Source of the DNA: Candidatus Mediterraneibacter pullistercoris | GTDB taxonomy: Bacteria > Bacillota > Clostridia > Lachnospirales > Lachnospiraceae | Reading direction: 5' to 3' | Length of the DNA: 64,000 bases | NCBI GenBank assembly: GCA_019116885.1 | Contig: DXAU01000019.1 | Coordinates: forward strand, 62,001 to 126,000 | In this document: in pieces, positions 9,392-17,529 of the stretch | How positions within the stretch are numbered: position 1 is the stretch's first letter | Layout of the letters: every line of letters starts with the position of its first letter | Made by a program: the position numbers and the translations under genes | The notes under the pieces: generated by a model | The model's input: the letters and a program-made list of their open reading frames with translations, nothing else | What the model was told of the DNA's origin: nothing | Databases searched by the model: none

Positions 9392-10505
9392 ACTGCTGGC
9401 AAGCGCATTGAACCAGCGGGAGGCGATTCTTGGCCGGGTCAGGCCGTCGTGGGGATGGATCTATAAGATGTCGGACTATCACCATGTTTCCAATCTTGCC
9501 TATTATAAGATTATGTGGGTGGATGACAGAGAAGCCCGGCAGTGGAAAGAAAAGTTTGAGGACAGATACAGAAATGCGATGCGTCAGCAGGAGAAGAACA
9601 AAGAACTCCGGCGCAGGATAGAGGAAGCTCTCGAGGAGGCCGAAGTCCATGCAGTCTTTCTTGGAGAAACGACTGTACTTGGATATTATCCTCATCCTGA
9701 GATGCGGATGCCGGAACCCGTCCAGGTTCTGGTCGATAAGAAACGGATTGCTGAAGCGCGAAAAGTTATGGGAAGACTGGGGCTTGAGGAATCAGAACGT
9801 CAGGAGGAGACAGATGGGAGACTTTATGTCGGATTTCCGGGCCTTCGGGTAGAACTTATGGACGCGCTGGACTTCACAGAGAAAAAGGTAAGGATATGGT
9901 TTGAAGAATTCCCCAAAATACTCCCGAAACCAGAGAACAGACACTATATCCATAATATGAATGAAGAGACGCAGTATATCTATTTTATGTGCAGGATTGC
10001 GGAGAAGTATGCCCGGGGACAGATCGAGATCCGTGATATTGTGGATCTCTGGCTGCTGGTCACTGCGGAAGGCTCCAAGATCAACTGGAAAGAAGTACGC
10101 AGAGAACTGGAGAAGCTGGATCTTGAGATGTTCGGGGAATATATCGTCAAACTGGCAGGAAAGTGGTTTGGGAGACTGTATTTCCGGGACGATATGGATA
10201 TACTCTCAGATATACAGACTTATATTTTCACAAAAGGCACAGAAGCAAGACGTGAGAGCGAGCTTTTCCTTCCGCTCGTAAAGACTGTTGCCGACAACTA
10301 CCATAGAGATCTGAAAAAGGAAGAAAAGAAAAAGCAGCGCGAGTGGAGTTTCCCACCGCTTGAATATATGAAAGGAACGTTTCCAAGACTGGAGAAACAT
10401 CCCTGGCTTCTTCCGCTCTATTGGATGGTGCGGCTTGCCAGGCGTAGATCGTTCAGCCGCAGGAATCAGACGAAAGAAGAGGAGAAAGAGGAAAACGGCG
10501 CTTAA
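9348..10505 (+). CDS. Nucleotidyltransferase-like protein (NTP_transf_5 type)
   Basis: The 385-residue protein resembles the uncharacterised nucleotidyltransferase family (PF14907). Features are an N-terminal helical region with SALNQREAI, a central FLGETTVLGYYPHPEMRMPEPVQ-like segment where the family has GxxL...RxxxDxD, and a helical C-terminal half with EIRDIVDLWLL. The usual catalytic Asp pair is replaced by PEPVQVLV, so it may be inactive. It starts with GTG at 9348, inside the end of the ABC gene, so translation is coupled. The family often occurs near polysaccharide or surface genes. A link to flagellin modification or export is only a guess from context. Confidence 0.6.
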   Translation: MSVQTDNAREEYLIELLASALNQREAILGRVRPSWGWIYKMSDYHHVSNLAYYKIMWVDDREARQWKEKFEDRYRNAMRQQEKNKELRRRIEEALEEAEVHAVFLGETTVLGYYPHPEMRMPEPVQVLVDKKRIAEARKVMGRLGLEESERQEETDGRLYVGFPGLRVELMDALDFTEKKVRIWFEEFPKILPKPENRHYIHNMNEETQYIYFMCRIAEKYARGQIEIRDIVDLWLLVTAEGSKINWKEVRRELEKLDLEMFGEYIVKLAGKWFGRLYFRDDMDILSDIQTYIFTKGTEARRESELFLPLVKTVADNYHRDLKKEEKKKQREWSFPPLEYMKGTFPRLEKHPWLLPLYWMVRLARRRSFSRRNQTKEEEKEENGA

Positions 10506-10528
10506 CATTTTGGGAATCATGCCGATAA
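10503..10528 (+). promoter_or_regulatory. Sigma-D type promoter for the flgM operon
   Basis: TAAC at 10503-10506 and GCCGATAA at 10521-10528 (14 bases between them, or 15 to CCGATAA) match the sigma-D consensus well. The -35 overlaps the stop of the preceding gene, and the site lies 56 bp before the flgM GTG. It gives the flgM-csrA operon its own late promoter. Confidence 0.75.
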
Positions 10529-10583
10529 TCTAGTTAGATGGAATGTATCAGCATTACAGCATAGACAAGGAGGTGCATTCACA

Positions 10584-10901
10584 GTGAAGATAGGTGCAGA
10601 AAATTTGATTAACACATTCAGCATCCTGCCATCCAGAGGTATGGAGAGCGCCGGAAAGACATCGGGAACAAAAGGCAGAGGGATGAACTTTGATAAAGTG
10701 GATTTTCAGTCTACTTCAAGACAGATAAAAGAGAAGATATATACTGAGGATATCACGAAAGAGATACGCACTCAGGTGCTCGGCGTGAAAGACAAGGCTG
10801 AGAGGATCAGCGAACTTAAAACAGAAATCCGCAGCGGAGCTTATATCGCAGACCCGCAGGAGATCACGGCACGTATCCTGCTCCGGGGAGGTGAGAGCTG
10901 A
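10584..10901 (+). CDS. flgM: Anti-sigma-D factor FlgM
   Basis: FlgM binds sigma-D in the cytoplasm and blocks late gene expression until the hook-basal body is complete. The 105-residue protein has the usual disordered, charged N-terminus and a helical C-terminus, RISELKTEIRSGAYIADPQE, which matches the FlgM signature (KVxxLKxxIxxGxYxVD). The start is GTG at 10584 behind AAGGAGG. The stop overlaps the flgN start (TGATG). It lies behind its own sigma-D promoter, giving feedback control of its own regulator. Confidence 0.92.
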   Translation: MKIGAENLINTFSILPSRGMESAGKTSGTKGRGMNFDKVDFQSTSRQIKEKIYTEDITKEIRTQVLGVKDKAERISELKTEIRSGAYIADPQEITARILLRGGES

Positions 10902-11362
10902 TGAAAGGGCTTGCCGGAGAACTTACAAAGATACTTGAAGAGATCACCAGTCTGCTGAACCAGTATCTTCCCCTTGAGGAGGAAAAACTCAAAGCCATAC
11001 AGGAGAATAAGGTGGGCTTCGTGGAGGACAGCATGAAGAAAGAACAGGCGCTGATCCTGAAGATGCGGGGACTGGACGGGAAGAGAGAAGAACTGCTGAA
11101 AAAAGCAGGATGCACCGGAAAGACGATGCGTGAGATACTTGAAGAGCTGGAGGAGAACGAGAAACGCCAGGTGCAGCCGGTATTTGACCGTCTTGTGCTT
11201 GCCGTACAGAACTTTGATTCCTACAATGCAGAATCAATGAAGCTGATCCAGCTTCGGCTCCACGACATGGAGAAAGCGGCGGCCGAGTCGCAGGGAAAGA
11301 CATACGGTAAAGGAAAAGAGAGCGATCCGGATTCAGAGCATTTCCTCAGCCGTCTGCTTTAA
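10901..11362 (+). CDS. flgN: Flagellar chaperone FlgN (YvyG type)
   Basis: FlgN is a cytoplasmic helical chaperone for the hook-associated proteins FlgK and FlgL. The 153-residue sequence is almost entirely helical (LTKILEEITSLLNQYLPLEE, FVEDSMKKEQALILKMRGLD), which fits the FlgN family. It overlaps flgM by one base and is followed by flgK, the standard Bacillus order, and its substrates are the next two genes. The call rests on fold, size and position. Confidence 0.88.
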   Translation: MKGLAGELTKILEEITSLLNQYLPLEEEKLKAIQENKVGFVEDSMKKEQALILKMRGLDGKREELLKKAGCTGKTMREILEELEENEKRQVQPVFDRLVLAVQNFDSYNAESMKLIQLRLHDMEKAAAESQGKTYGKGKESDPDSEHFLSRLL

Positions 11363-11451
11363 GCAGGAACACATCAGAGGATGGATATAAAGTAGATACA
11401 TATTATGTAAGATAAGAGCGATGCAGAGATATACAGATCAGGAGGTAAGAC

Positions 11452-12975
11452 ATGTTACGTTCCACATTTGCAGGATTTTCTGTCGCACATCTCGCTATGG
11501 CAGCGAGCCAGAACGCACTGGATGTTGTGGGGCAGAACGTTTCAAATATCAATACAGTAGGATACACACGGCAGAGGCTTGACCAGATCAGCGTCAGTCC
11601 GACCGGACACAGCATGATGAACAGTAAGTTCTCTGTTAAAGTCGGACAGGGTGTTATGGCGACGGGAGTTTCCCAGATCAGAGATCCGTTCCTGGATATA
11701 CAGTACCGTACACAGCTTGCAGAAGTAGGCACTGTAGACGCCATGGACACAATACTGGACAGAATCGGAGATGTATTTGACGAGACATCTTCAACAGCGA
11801 TCCGGGAAGCTCTTAACAACGTAGTCAGCCAGCTCCAGAATATGGCGAGGCCGGACACGGCGGGACAGGATACTTACGATACGCTGGTGCGCTCCGCAAT
11901 GGAAGGACTGCTTAATCTCTTTCATGAGAGGGCAAATGACATAACGGATATACAGGAGGAGTATGTCAGCAGGATACAGGGCACAGAAGGACAGAAGATA
12001 GAGGGCTATCTCAGCAAGATTGTGGAGCTTAATGAGGCGATCAAGAACAGCAATATCCTTGGAAGCCCGGCGCTCGAGCTGAATGATCAGAGGAATCAGC
12101 TGATCGATGAGCTGGCGACATATCTGCCCATCGATGTGACGTATGAAGATCAGAACGTCGGCGGAAACATCACAGTAGATACGCTGAAGATTACGTTTAC
12201 AGATTCAAACGGAGTCACACATACCCTGATCGATGATGATCAGAGAGGAACTGTAAACATCACATCCAACAACGGTATGCCGCCTCTTGGCGTGGAGATC
12301 ACAGGCGTTGGCGGAGCGGCGACTGATGTAACGGACGCTCTTGGAAACGGTGTTCTCAAAGGATATGCCGACATGCTTAACAAAGAAGGCATATTCGATG
12401 GCACAGATACGAAAGGCGTGGGATTCTATGGGTCCTACTTCGACACGTTCGTCCATGAATTTGCGACGACTCTGAATCAGCTTAATGATGATGGAACCGG
12501 GACAAAGTTTCTTTTTGAGACGTCAGACGGAAGCGCCACATTTACGGCTGAGAATATAAGAATCTCACAGGGCTGGATGGATGGAAGCGTATCCGTCACT
12601 ACGACAAAAGGCGGCGGGGATACTGCATATGAGAATGTGCAGCGTATGATCAACGCCATTACATCTGATGTGCATGATATCACAACACCGGGCGGCGACA
12701 CCGTGTTCAGCGGCAACTTCCTGGATGCTTATGATTTCCTGCAGAATACACAGGCGGCGGAGAGGTCATCTACTTCCACGATCCTGGCGAACAGGACGGC
12801 CGTGCTCAGCCAGATTGCTGATTCAAAGGATTCTATCTCAGCGATCTCTCTGGATGAGGAGGTCATGAACCTGATGAAATACCAGCAGTCTTACAACGCG
12901 GCAGCGAGACTGATGACAACCCTTGACGAGGCTCTTGATACACTTATCAACAATACTGGTGTTGTAGGAAGATAG
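11452..12975 (+). CDS. flgK: Hook-filament junction protein FlgK (HAP1)
   Basis: FlgK forms the first junction ring between hook and filament. The N-terminal D0 segment has SQNALDVVGQNVSNINTVGY, the rod/hook/HAP signature. The C-terminus has SLDEEVMNLMKYQQSYNAAA and LDTLINNTGVVGR, both typical of FlgK. The 507-residue length is normal. The ATG follows CAGGAGGTAAGAC. It is exported by the flagellar type III system without a signal peptide and served by FlgN. flgL follows 13 bp later. Confidence 0.96.
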   Translation: MLRSTFAGFSVAHLAMAASQNALDVVGQNVSNINTVGYTRQRLDQISVSPTGHSMMNSKFSVKVGQGVMATGVSQIRDPFLDIQYRTQLAEVGTVDAMDTILDRIGDVFDETSSTAIREALNNVVSQLQNMARPDTAGQDTYDTLVRSAMEGLLNLFHERANDITDIQEEYVSRIQGTEGQKIEGYLSKIVELNEAIKNSNILGSPALELNDQRNQLIDELATYLPIDVTYEDQNVGGNITVDTLKITFTDSNGVTHTLIDDDQRGTVNITSNNGMPPLGVEITGVGGAATDVTDALGNGVLKGYADMLNKEGIFDGTDTKGVGFYGSYFDTFVHEFATTLNQLNDDGTGTKFLFETSDGSATFTAENIRISQGWMDGSVSVTTTKGGGDTAYENVQRMINAITSDVHDITTPGGDTVFSGNFLDAYDFLQNTQAAERSSTSTILANRTAVLSQIADSKDSISAISLDEEVMNLMKYQQSYNAAARLMTTLDEALDTLINNTGVVGR

Positions 12976-12988
12976 GAGGCACGGTAAG

Positions 12989-13993
12989 ATGAGAATAACG
13001 ACAAGCATGGTCATGCGGAATTATCAGAATAATCTGTACGGTACGCTCGGCGGACTGGATTTGAGCAGAAAACAGGTGGAGACAGGAAGAAGAGTGTTCT
13101 CTGCCTACGAAGATCCGTCTGCGGCTGCAAGAGCCGCTATACTGGAACGCAGGTCTGCCAGAAATGCTGAGTACCAGAATAATATCCAGAATGCACAGAG
13201 CTGGATGGATGAGCAGGAAAATGTGGTATACAAGCTGGGACAGCTTGCAACGACAGTGTCGGAAGACTATTCTGTGAGCGCTGTCACAGATACAGCCGGA
13301 GATATCGGACGCGACACCTACGCGAAAGCTCTCAGGAGCATGCAGCAGTCTATGGTGCAGCTTCTGAACACGAAATACAGCAACAGCTTTGTCCTCAGCG
13401 GAAATGGAAGTGTGGACGAGGCTCCCTTTGAACTTTCAGAAGACGGCAAGACGCTCCTCTACCGCGGAGTAGATGTGAACGATCCGGCCAACACTGCGAT
13501 ACTCGATCAGCTTGCGGCTGAGACGTCTTATGTTGACGTGGGATTTGGACTGGAGTTCGATAATACTGGACAGATTGTATCTTCGAGCGCATTTGATACG
13601 GCACTTCCCGGCATCAACGTGATCGGATACGGACAGACGGCCGATGGAACGAGCAAGAACCTGATCCTCCTGGCAGGCCAGATGGCAGATCTGCTGGAGG
13701 CGGATGATTTTGACAGGGATGCTTATGAGAAGCTCTGGAACCAGTTCAAAGAGGGCAGCGACATGGCTCAGGATGCAATTACTGAGCTGGGAACAAAGAC
13801 ACAGCTTCTGACTACGACGATGGATCGTCTGGAGAGCGAGGCAATATCGATCCAGGATCAGTATAACAATGAAGTCGGAATCGAGCCTGCGGAAGCGATC
13901 ACAGGATATTCGTGGGCGATGTATGCATACAGCAGCGCCCTGAAGATAGGGACCAGCATTATAGGTCCGTCACTTCTCGATTTTCTGTCATAA
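12989..13993 (+). CDS. flgL: Hook-filament junction protein FlgL (HAP3)
   Basis: FlgL is the second junction protein and is homologous to flagellin at both ends. Its N-terminus, MRITTSMVMRNYQNNL followed by LSRKQVETGRRVFSAYEDPS, is the FlgL form of the flagellin D0/D1 region. The 334-residue length is usual. The C-terminal end (TGYSWAMYAYSSALKIGTSI) is the D0 helix. It follows flgK by 13 bp in the same operon, and the yviE-like gene follows. Confidence 0.95.
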   Translation: MRITTSMVMRNYQNNLYGTLGGLDLSRKQVETGRRVFSAYEDPSAAARAAILERRSARNAEYQNNIQNAQSWMDEQENVVYKLGQLATTVSEDYSVSAVTDTAGDIGRDTYAKALRSMQQSMVQLLNTKYSNSFVLSGNGSVDEAPFELSEDGKTLLYRGVDVNDPANTAILDQLAAETSYVDVGFGLEFDNTGQIVSSSAFDTALPGINVIGYGQTADGTSKNLILLAGQMADLLEADDFDRDAYEKLWNQFKEGSDMAQDAITELGTKTQLLTTTMDRLESEAISIQDQYNNEVGIEPAEAITGYSWAMYAYSSALKIGTSIIGPSLLDFLS

Positions 13994-14042
13994 CTGACAG
14001 TACAATATAAGAAATAAAGACCGGAAAGGAGGAAAGCAGGCA

Positions 14043-14666
14043 ATGGAGCAGATGTTAAATATCATTACAATCCCGATGGAGTATGAAATCAATATCGAGC
14101 ACGCGAGGCTCGAACGGACCGGAAAGAGTGGTCCGCCCATACTTGAGATTGAGAGAGAGCGCGGCGGATGGACGATGGAAAACCGCACGGCAAAGCTGAT
14201 CCTGGATACTTACAACGCAAGGAACTCGGTCGTTCCAACGACAAAGACTGCGATCTATCAGAATGCTCAGCGAGGCATCCAGGCGGCAGGCACAGCTGCT
14301 CAGAACTATGCGTCTGAAGCTGCTCAGATGGTGTGGTCCAAGCCCGGACAGGGCGGACAGACGCTGAGCAGGATATTTGCGCAGAGAGTGCAGCTTCCCA
14401 CAGGTGAGTTCAAGCTTGGTTTTCTCCCGACAACAGGAGTGGATATCACTTATCAGGCGGGAGAGCTCACGATGGACTATCAGATGGATAAGCTCACGTT
14501 TAATCTGAGACTGCAGAATGGAGAAGTGGAATACATCCCGGGAAGTATCGAGATTGTTATAACCCAGTATCCGGACGTTCAGATCGAGTATATGGGCAGA
14601 CCCGTATATGTGCCGGCGAGCGCAGCCGAGAAGCTCGATGGCGAGCAGGTAGATGTAACAGCCTGA
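14043..14666 (+). CDS. YviE-like protein of the flagellar operon (DUF6470)
   Basis: This 207-residue protein lies between flgL and fliW, exactly where Bacillus subtilis has yviE, and resembles the DUF6470 family. It starts with LNIITIPMEYEINIEHARLE and has a repeated beta segment (EIERERGGWTMENRT; the family often shows xxIxxxxxxxxIxxxPxxLxI). The function of the family is not established. No signal peptide or membrane segment is visible. Conserved position beside fliW and csrA suggests a role in flagellin homeostasis or assembly (inference). Confidence 0.8.
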   Translation: MEQMLNIITIPMEYEINIEHARLERTGKSGPPILEIERERGGWTMENRTAKLILDTYNARNSVVPTTKTAIYQNAQRGIQAAGTAAQNYASEAAQMVWSKPGQGGQTLSRIFAQRVQLPTGEFKLGFLPTTGVDITYQAGELTMDYQMDKLTFNLRLQNGEVEYIPGSIEIVITQYPDVQIEYMGRPVYVPASAAEKLDGEQVDVTA

Positions 14667-14714
14667 ACATATGACGTCAGAGCATAAAGCGCGAAGAGAG
14701 GACATGAAGCAGAT

Positions 14715-15167
14715 ATGAGCAGTGATAATGTTACAGAAGATACAGGGCTCTATGAAGAAGGAACAGTATATTTTCCGGAAGGGCTCTTCGGTTTCGAGGG
14801 ATACAGGAAGTTCGTTCCTGTTCCGCTCGAGCCGGACAGTGACGCTGTCCTGACGCTCCACAGCCTGGAAGAAGAAGGACTGGCGTTCATCATCATGAAT
14901 CCGTTCATGCTGAAAGAAGATTATGCTCCGGAAGTGCCCCTGGAAGAGCTTGAGATCCTGGGCAGTGTGTCAGATGAGTCCGACTACTCCTGGTATGTGA
15001 TCTGTGCGGCTAGGAAGCCGGCGCAGGAGAGCACGGTAAACCTGAAGTGCCCGATCGTGTTCAACACGGTCACCAGAAAAGGGAGACAGGTGATACTGGA
15101 AAATCAGGAATATGGATTCCGGCATAAATTAAAAGATCTGACCGGGAAAGGAAAAAAGACATGCTGA
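14715..15167 (+). CDS. fliW: Flagellar assembly factor FliW
   Basis: FliW binds flagellin in the cytoplasm; when flagellin is exported, free FliW binds CsrA and relieves translational repression of hag. The 150-residue protein has the family pattern: YFPEGLFGFEGYRKFVPVPL near the start, then FIIMNPF, ending with CPIVFNTVTRKGRQVILEN. The stop codon overlaps the csrA start by 7 bp, so CsrA and its antagonist are probably made together. The flagellin leader downstream carries matching hairpins. Confidence 0.96.
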   Translation: MSSDNVTEDTGLYEEGTVYFPEGLFGFEGYRKFVPVPLEPDSDAVLTLHSLEEEGLAFIIMNPFMLKEDYAPEVPLEELEILGSVSDESDYSWYVICAARKPAQESTVNLKCPIVFNTVTRKGRQVILENQEYGFRHKLKDLTGKGKKTC

Positions 15168-15433
15168 TTCTGGGAAGGAAAAAAGGGCAGGAGATAGTGA
15201 TCGGCGAAGATATCGTGATCACAGTCAGCGAGATCAGTGCAGACAGCGTGAAGCTGGCCGTGCGGGCTCCAAGGGATGTTCCTGTATTTCGCAGGGAACT
15301 ATTGCAGGCAGCACAGGAAAACCGCGACGCCGCATCATCAGATGCGGCGGCTTTGGATGCCGCGGAACTTGCGGCTTTGATCGGTGAGAATACGGCTGCT
15401 CAGACTAGTAAAGACAAGAAGAGAACAGATTGA
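15161..15433 (+). CDS. csrA: Carbon storage regulator CsrA with long C-terminal tail
   Basis: CsrA is an RNA-binding dimer that represses flagellin translation in Firmicutes. Residues 1-48 follow the family well: MLILGRKKGQEIVIGEDIVI, then VKLAVRAPRDVPVFRREL, keeping the RNA-contacting Leu4 and the Arg in the FRREL segment. Most CsrA proteins end near residue 60-75. This one has 90 residues, with an Ala/Asp-rich tail (ASSDAAALDAAELAALIGEN) and a basic end. The tail could affect FliW binding (inference). Overlap with fliW and the double hairpin at 16101-16140 support the FliW-CsrA-hag switch. Confidence 0.95.
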   Translation: MLILGRKKGQEIVIGEDIVITVSEISADSVKLAVRAPRDVPVFRRELLQAAQENRDAASSDAAALDAAELAALIGENTAAQTSKDKKRTD

Positions 15434-15496
15434 GAATACAACCCGCAATGTGGGAGAATATAGAAAAATACAATAATTTTAGGAGGAAACAGGTAA

Positions 15497-15910
15497 ATGA
15501 GATATGAAGTTACACCGGATCTGTTGACAGACAATGAACTGATCGACAGCGAGCATCGGCAGTTATTTGCTGCTATAAACAGACTTTTAGATGCGTTCTC
15601 TGATAAGACGCAGAATGGGAATGAAAACATCCTGCAGGCAACTACATTCCTGCAGAGCTATGTGGACAAGCATTTCGGACATGAGGAAGACCTGCAGAAG
15701 AAGTACGAATGGCGGGAATATGAGATGCATCATAAATTCCATGAAGAATATAAAGAGACACTGGACAAGATTCTCGGGAAGATTCCGAAAGAGGGACCGT
15801 CTATTGATGATATGAGCGCGATCAATACGCACGTTGTAAGGCTGATTACACATATCCGTACGATGGATAAACGCCTTGGAGCTTATATCAAGACCCAGAA
15901 AGCAAGATAA
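15497..15910 (+). CDS. Bacteriohemerythrin
   Basis: Bacteriohemerythrins bind O2 at a di-iron site and serve in O2 sensing, storage or delivery. The 137-residue protein has the family ligands: H20 in DSEHRQLF, the HFGHEE motif, a His-x3-His pair in HHKFHEEY, and HIRTMDK (His-x4-Asp). It sits between csrA and the flagellin gene and has its own AGGAGG site. In an anaerobe, such a protein beside motility genes suggests protection or O2-avoidance signalling. Whether it shares transcripts with fliW-csrA is not shown, but no terminator is seen before it. Confidence 0.92.
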   Translation: MRYEVTPDLLTDNELIDSEHRQLFAAINRLLDAFSDKTQNGNENILQATTFLQSYVDKHFGHEEDLQKKYEWREYEMHHKFHEEYKETLDKILGKIPKEGPSIDDMSAINTHVVRLITHIRTMDKRLGAYIKTQKAR

Positions 15911-15935
15911 AAATAAAAAAAACTGAGAAAAGTCT

Positions 15936-15961
15936 TAATATTTTTTGAAACAGTTCGATAT
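15936..15961 (+). promoter_or_regulatory. Sigma-D type promoter for flagellin
   Basis: TAAT at 15936-15939, 15 bases, then TCGATAT at 15955-15961 resembles TAAA-N15-CCGATAT. The region is AT-rich and lies about 180 bp before the flagellin start, which leaves a long leader RNA. Confidence 0.7.
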
Positions 15962-16040
15962 TATTAACAGATATCACAGTAAGAGAATGTGCCATACATA
16001 TATGAGACGTTTCCTTATTGTTCTATGATATCAGAAGAGA

Positions 16041-16140
16041 CATGCCGACGTCCACTTCAGGGCCCAAACGGCGTCCGGCATGGCGGAACAACCAAACAGA
16101 CGGGGAAAAGGAGTTCCCCGGACAAATTCAAGGAGGAATT
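16041..16140 (+). promoter_or_regulatory. Flagellin leader with tandem CsrA-site hairpins
   Basis: Two adjacent hairpins each display AAGGAG in a 6-base loop. Hairpin 1 has stem CGGGGAA (16101-16107) with TTCCCCG (16114-16120). Hairpin 2 has stem AATTC (16125-16129) with GAATT (16136-16140), and its loop covers the Shine-Dalgarno sequence AGGAGG at 16131-16136. GGA in a hairpin loop is the known CsrA recognition element. An upstream stem, CATGCCGACG (16041-16050) with CGTCCGGCATG (16072-16082), may present or insulate them. With fliW and csrA just upstream, this is most likely the CsrA operator of hag (inference from motif and context). Confidence 0.8.
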
Positions 16141-16144
16141 GAAT

Positions 16145-17374
16145 ATGAGAATTCAACACAACATTGCAGCACTGAACTCTTATCGTAACCTGACAAACAA
16201 CAACAGCGCAGTATCCAAGAACCTGGAGAAACTTTCATCCGGTTACAAGATCAACCGTGCAGGCGATGACGCTGCCGGACTTGCTATTTCCGAGAAGATG
16301 CGCGCTCAGATCACAGGTCTTGAGACAGCACAGAAGAACGCAAACGACGGTATCTCTCTTGTACAGACAGCAGAGGGTGCTCTTACAGAAGTTCACTCCA
16401 TGCTGAACCGTATGGTAGAGCTGGCTGATCAGTCTGCAAACGGTACATATCAGGATGCTGTAGACCGTGAGAACCTTCAGAAAGAAGTTCAGTCTCTGAA
16501 AGATGAGATCGATCGTATCTCCGAGTCCACGAACTTCAACGGAATCCAGCTTCTGGACGGATCCATGGATGGAAAAGGCAAAGCACAGGCAGCGATCGCA
16601 GGTCTGACAAACGCTGCGCTTGTTGTAGAGGCAACTGGAGCAGCCGGCGTTGTTGGCGAGTACTCCTTTGACCTGGACGGCATCCAGGTAGATACAGAGG
16701 GACAGGCTCTGATCACGATTGCTGGTGTTACAGTGAACATTGATGTAACAGAGGCTGACTCTGCAGAGAGCATTGCTCAGAAGATCGCAGCAGCTTACAA
16801 CGGACTTGCAGCAGACGCTAAGATCGAAGATAATATCGATACTGATTCTTACTTCATCGCTACTTCACAGGGATCGAAAGTCGTATTTACGGCAAGCGCT
16901 GCAGGTGCTGGTTCAGCTGGACAGATTACAGGTAACCTTGAGATAGGGGAAGGTCGAGGTATGGATGCTCCGGGACGTGACCTGACTCTCCAGATCGGTG
17001 ACACAGCGGCTTCCTTCAACCAGATGACAGTATCTGTTAAGTCCATGAGCACAGAATCTCTTGGCATCCAGAACATCGACATCAGCTCACAGTCAGGCGC
17101 TAAGGCAGCGATCGACGTTATCAAGAGCGCGATCAACCAGGTATCATCCACACGTGGTGACCTCGGAGCTGTTCAGAACCGTCTTGAGCACACGATCAAC
17201 AACCTGAGTGTTACAACAGAGAACATGACTGCAGCAGAGAGCCGCATCCGTGACGTAGATATGGCAGAAGAGATGATGGCTTATACAAAGAATAACATCC
17301 TGGTACAGTCTTCACAGGCAATGCTTGCACAGGCTAACCAGATCCCGCAGGGAGTTCTGCAGCTTCTGCAGTAA
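16145..17374 (+). CDS. hag: Flagellin (filament protein)
   Basis: Flagellin is polymerised into the filament outside the cell. The conserved D0/D1 ends are plain: MRIQHNIAALNSYRNLTNNN at the N-terminus with SSGYKINRAGDDAAGLAIS, and SRIRDVDMAEEMMAYTKNNI with ANQIPQGVLQLLQ at the C-terminus. A variable middle (about residues 150-300) is an insertion of the D2/D3 kind. Total length is 409 residues. The ATG at 16145 lies 8 bp after AGGAGG; the frame is open further upstream, but that part is leader RNA. A strong terminator follows. It is translationally controlled by CsrA/FliW and exported with FliS. Confidence 0.97.
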   Translation: MRIQHNIAALNSYRNLTNNNSAVSKNLEKLSSGYKINRAGDDAAGLAISEKMRAQITGLETAQKNANDGISLVQTAEGALTEVHSMLNRMVELADQSANGTYQDAVDRENLQKEVQSLKDEIDRISESTNFNGIQLLDGSMDGKGKAQAAIAGLTNAALVVEATGAAGVVGEYSFDLDGIQVDTEGQALITIAGVTVNIDVTEADSAESIAQKIAAAYNGLAADAKIEDNIDTDSYFIATSQGSKVVFTASAAGAGSAGQITGNLEIGEGRGMDAPGRDLTLQIGDTAASFNQMTVSVKSMSTESLGIQNIDISSQSGAKAAIDVIKSAINQVSSTRGDLGAVQNRLEHTINNLSVTTENMTAAESRIRDVDMAEEMMAYTKNNILVQSSQAMLAQANQIPQGVLQLLQ

Positions 17375-17433
17375 GCGAAAGGATCAGGCAGATCGGCTGG
17401 TCGTGTGGATCAGTGATGAGATGACTGCATAAT

Positions 17434-17478
17434 AAAAGGCAGGAGCATGAACCTTTATGGTGAGCGCTCCTGCCTTTT
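17434..17478 (+). terminator. Terminator after flagellin
   Basis: AAAAGGCAGGAGC (17434-17446) pairs with GCTCCTGCCTTTT (17466-17478) in a near-perfect stem ending in T4. It separates the highly expressed flagellin gene from the MCP gene. Confidence 0.85.
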
Positions 17479-17529
17479 CGGTCGAAAAGATCATGTATGC
17501 CGGGACATACAGAAGAAGGAGAAAGAGAA

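Noticed and set aside
11388-11415. Possible sigma-D promoter before flgK (TAAA ... AAGATAA)
   Set aside because: The spacing is 16-17 bases and the -10 lacks the CCGAT core, and flgN-flgK can share the flgM promoter.
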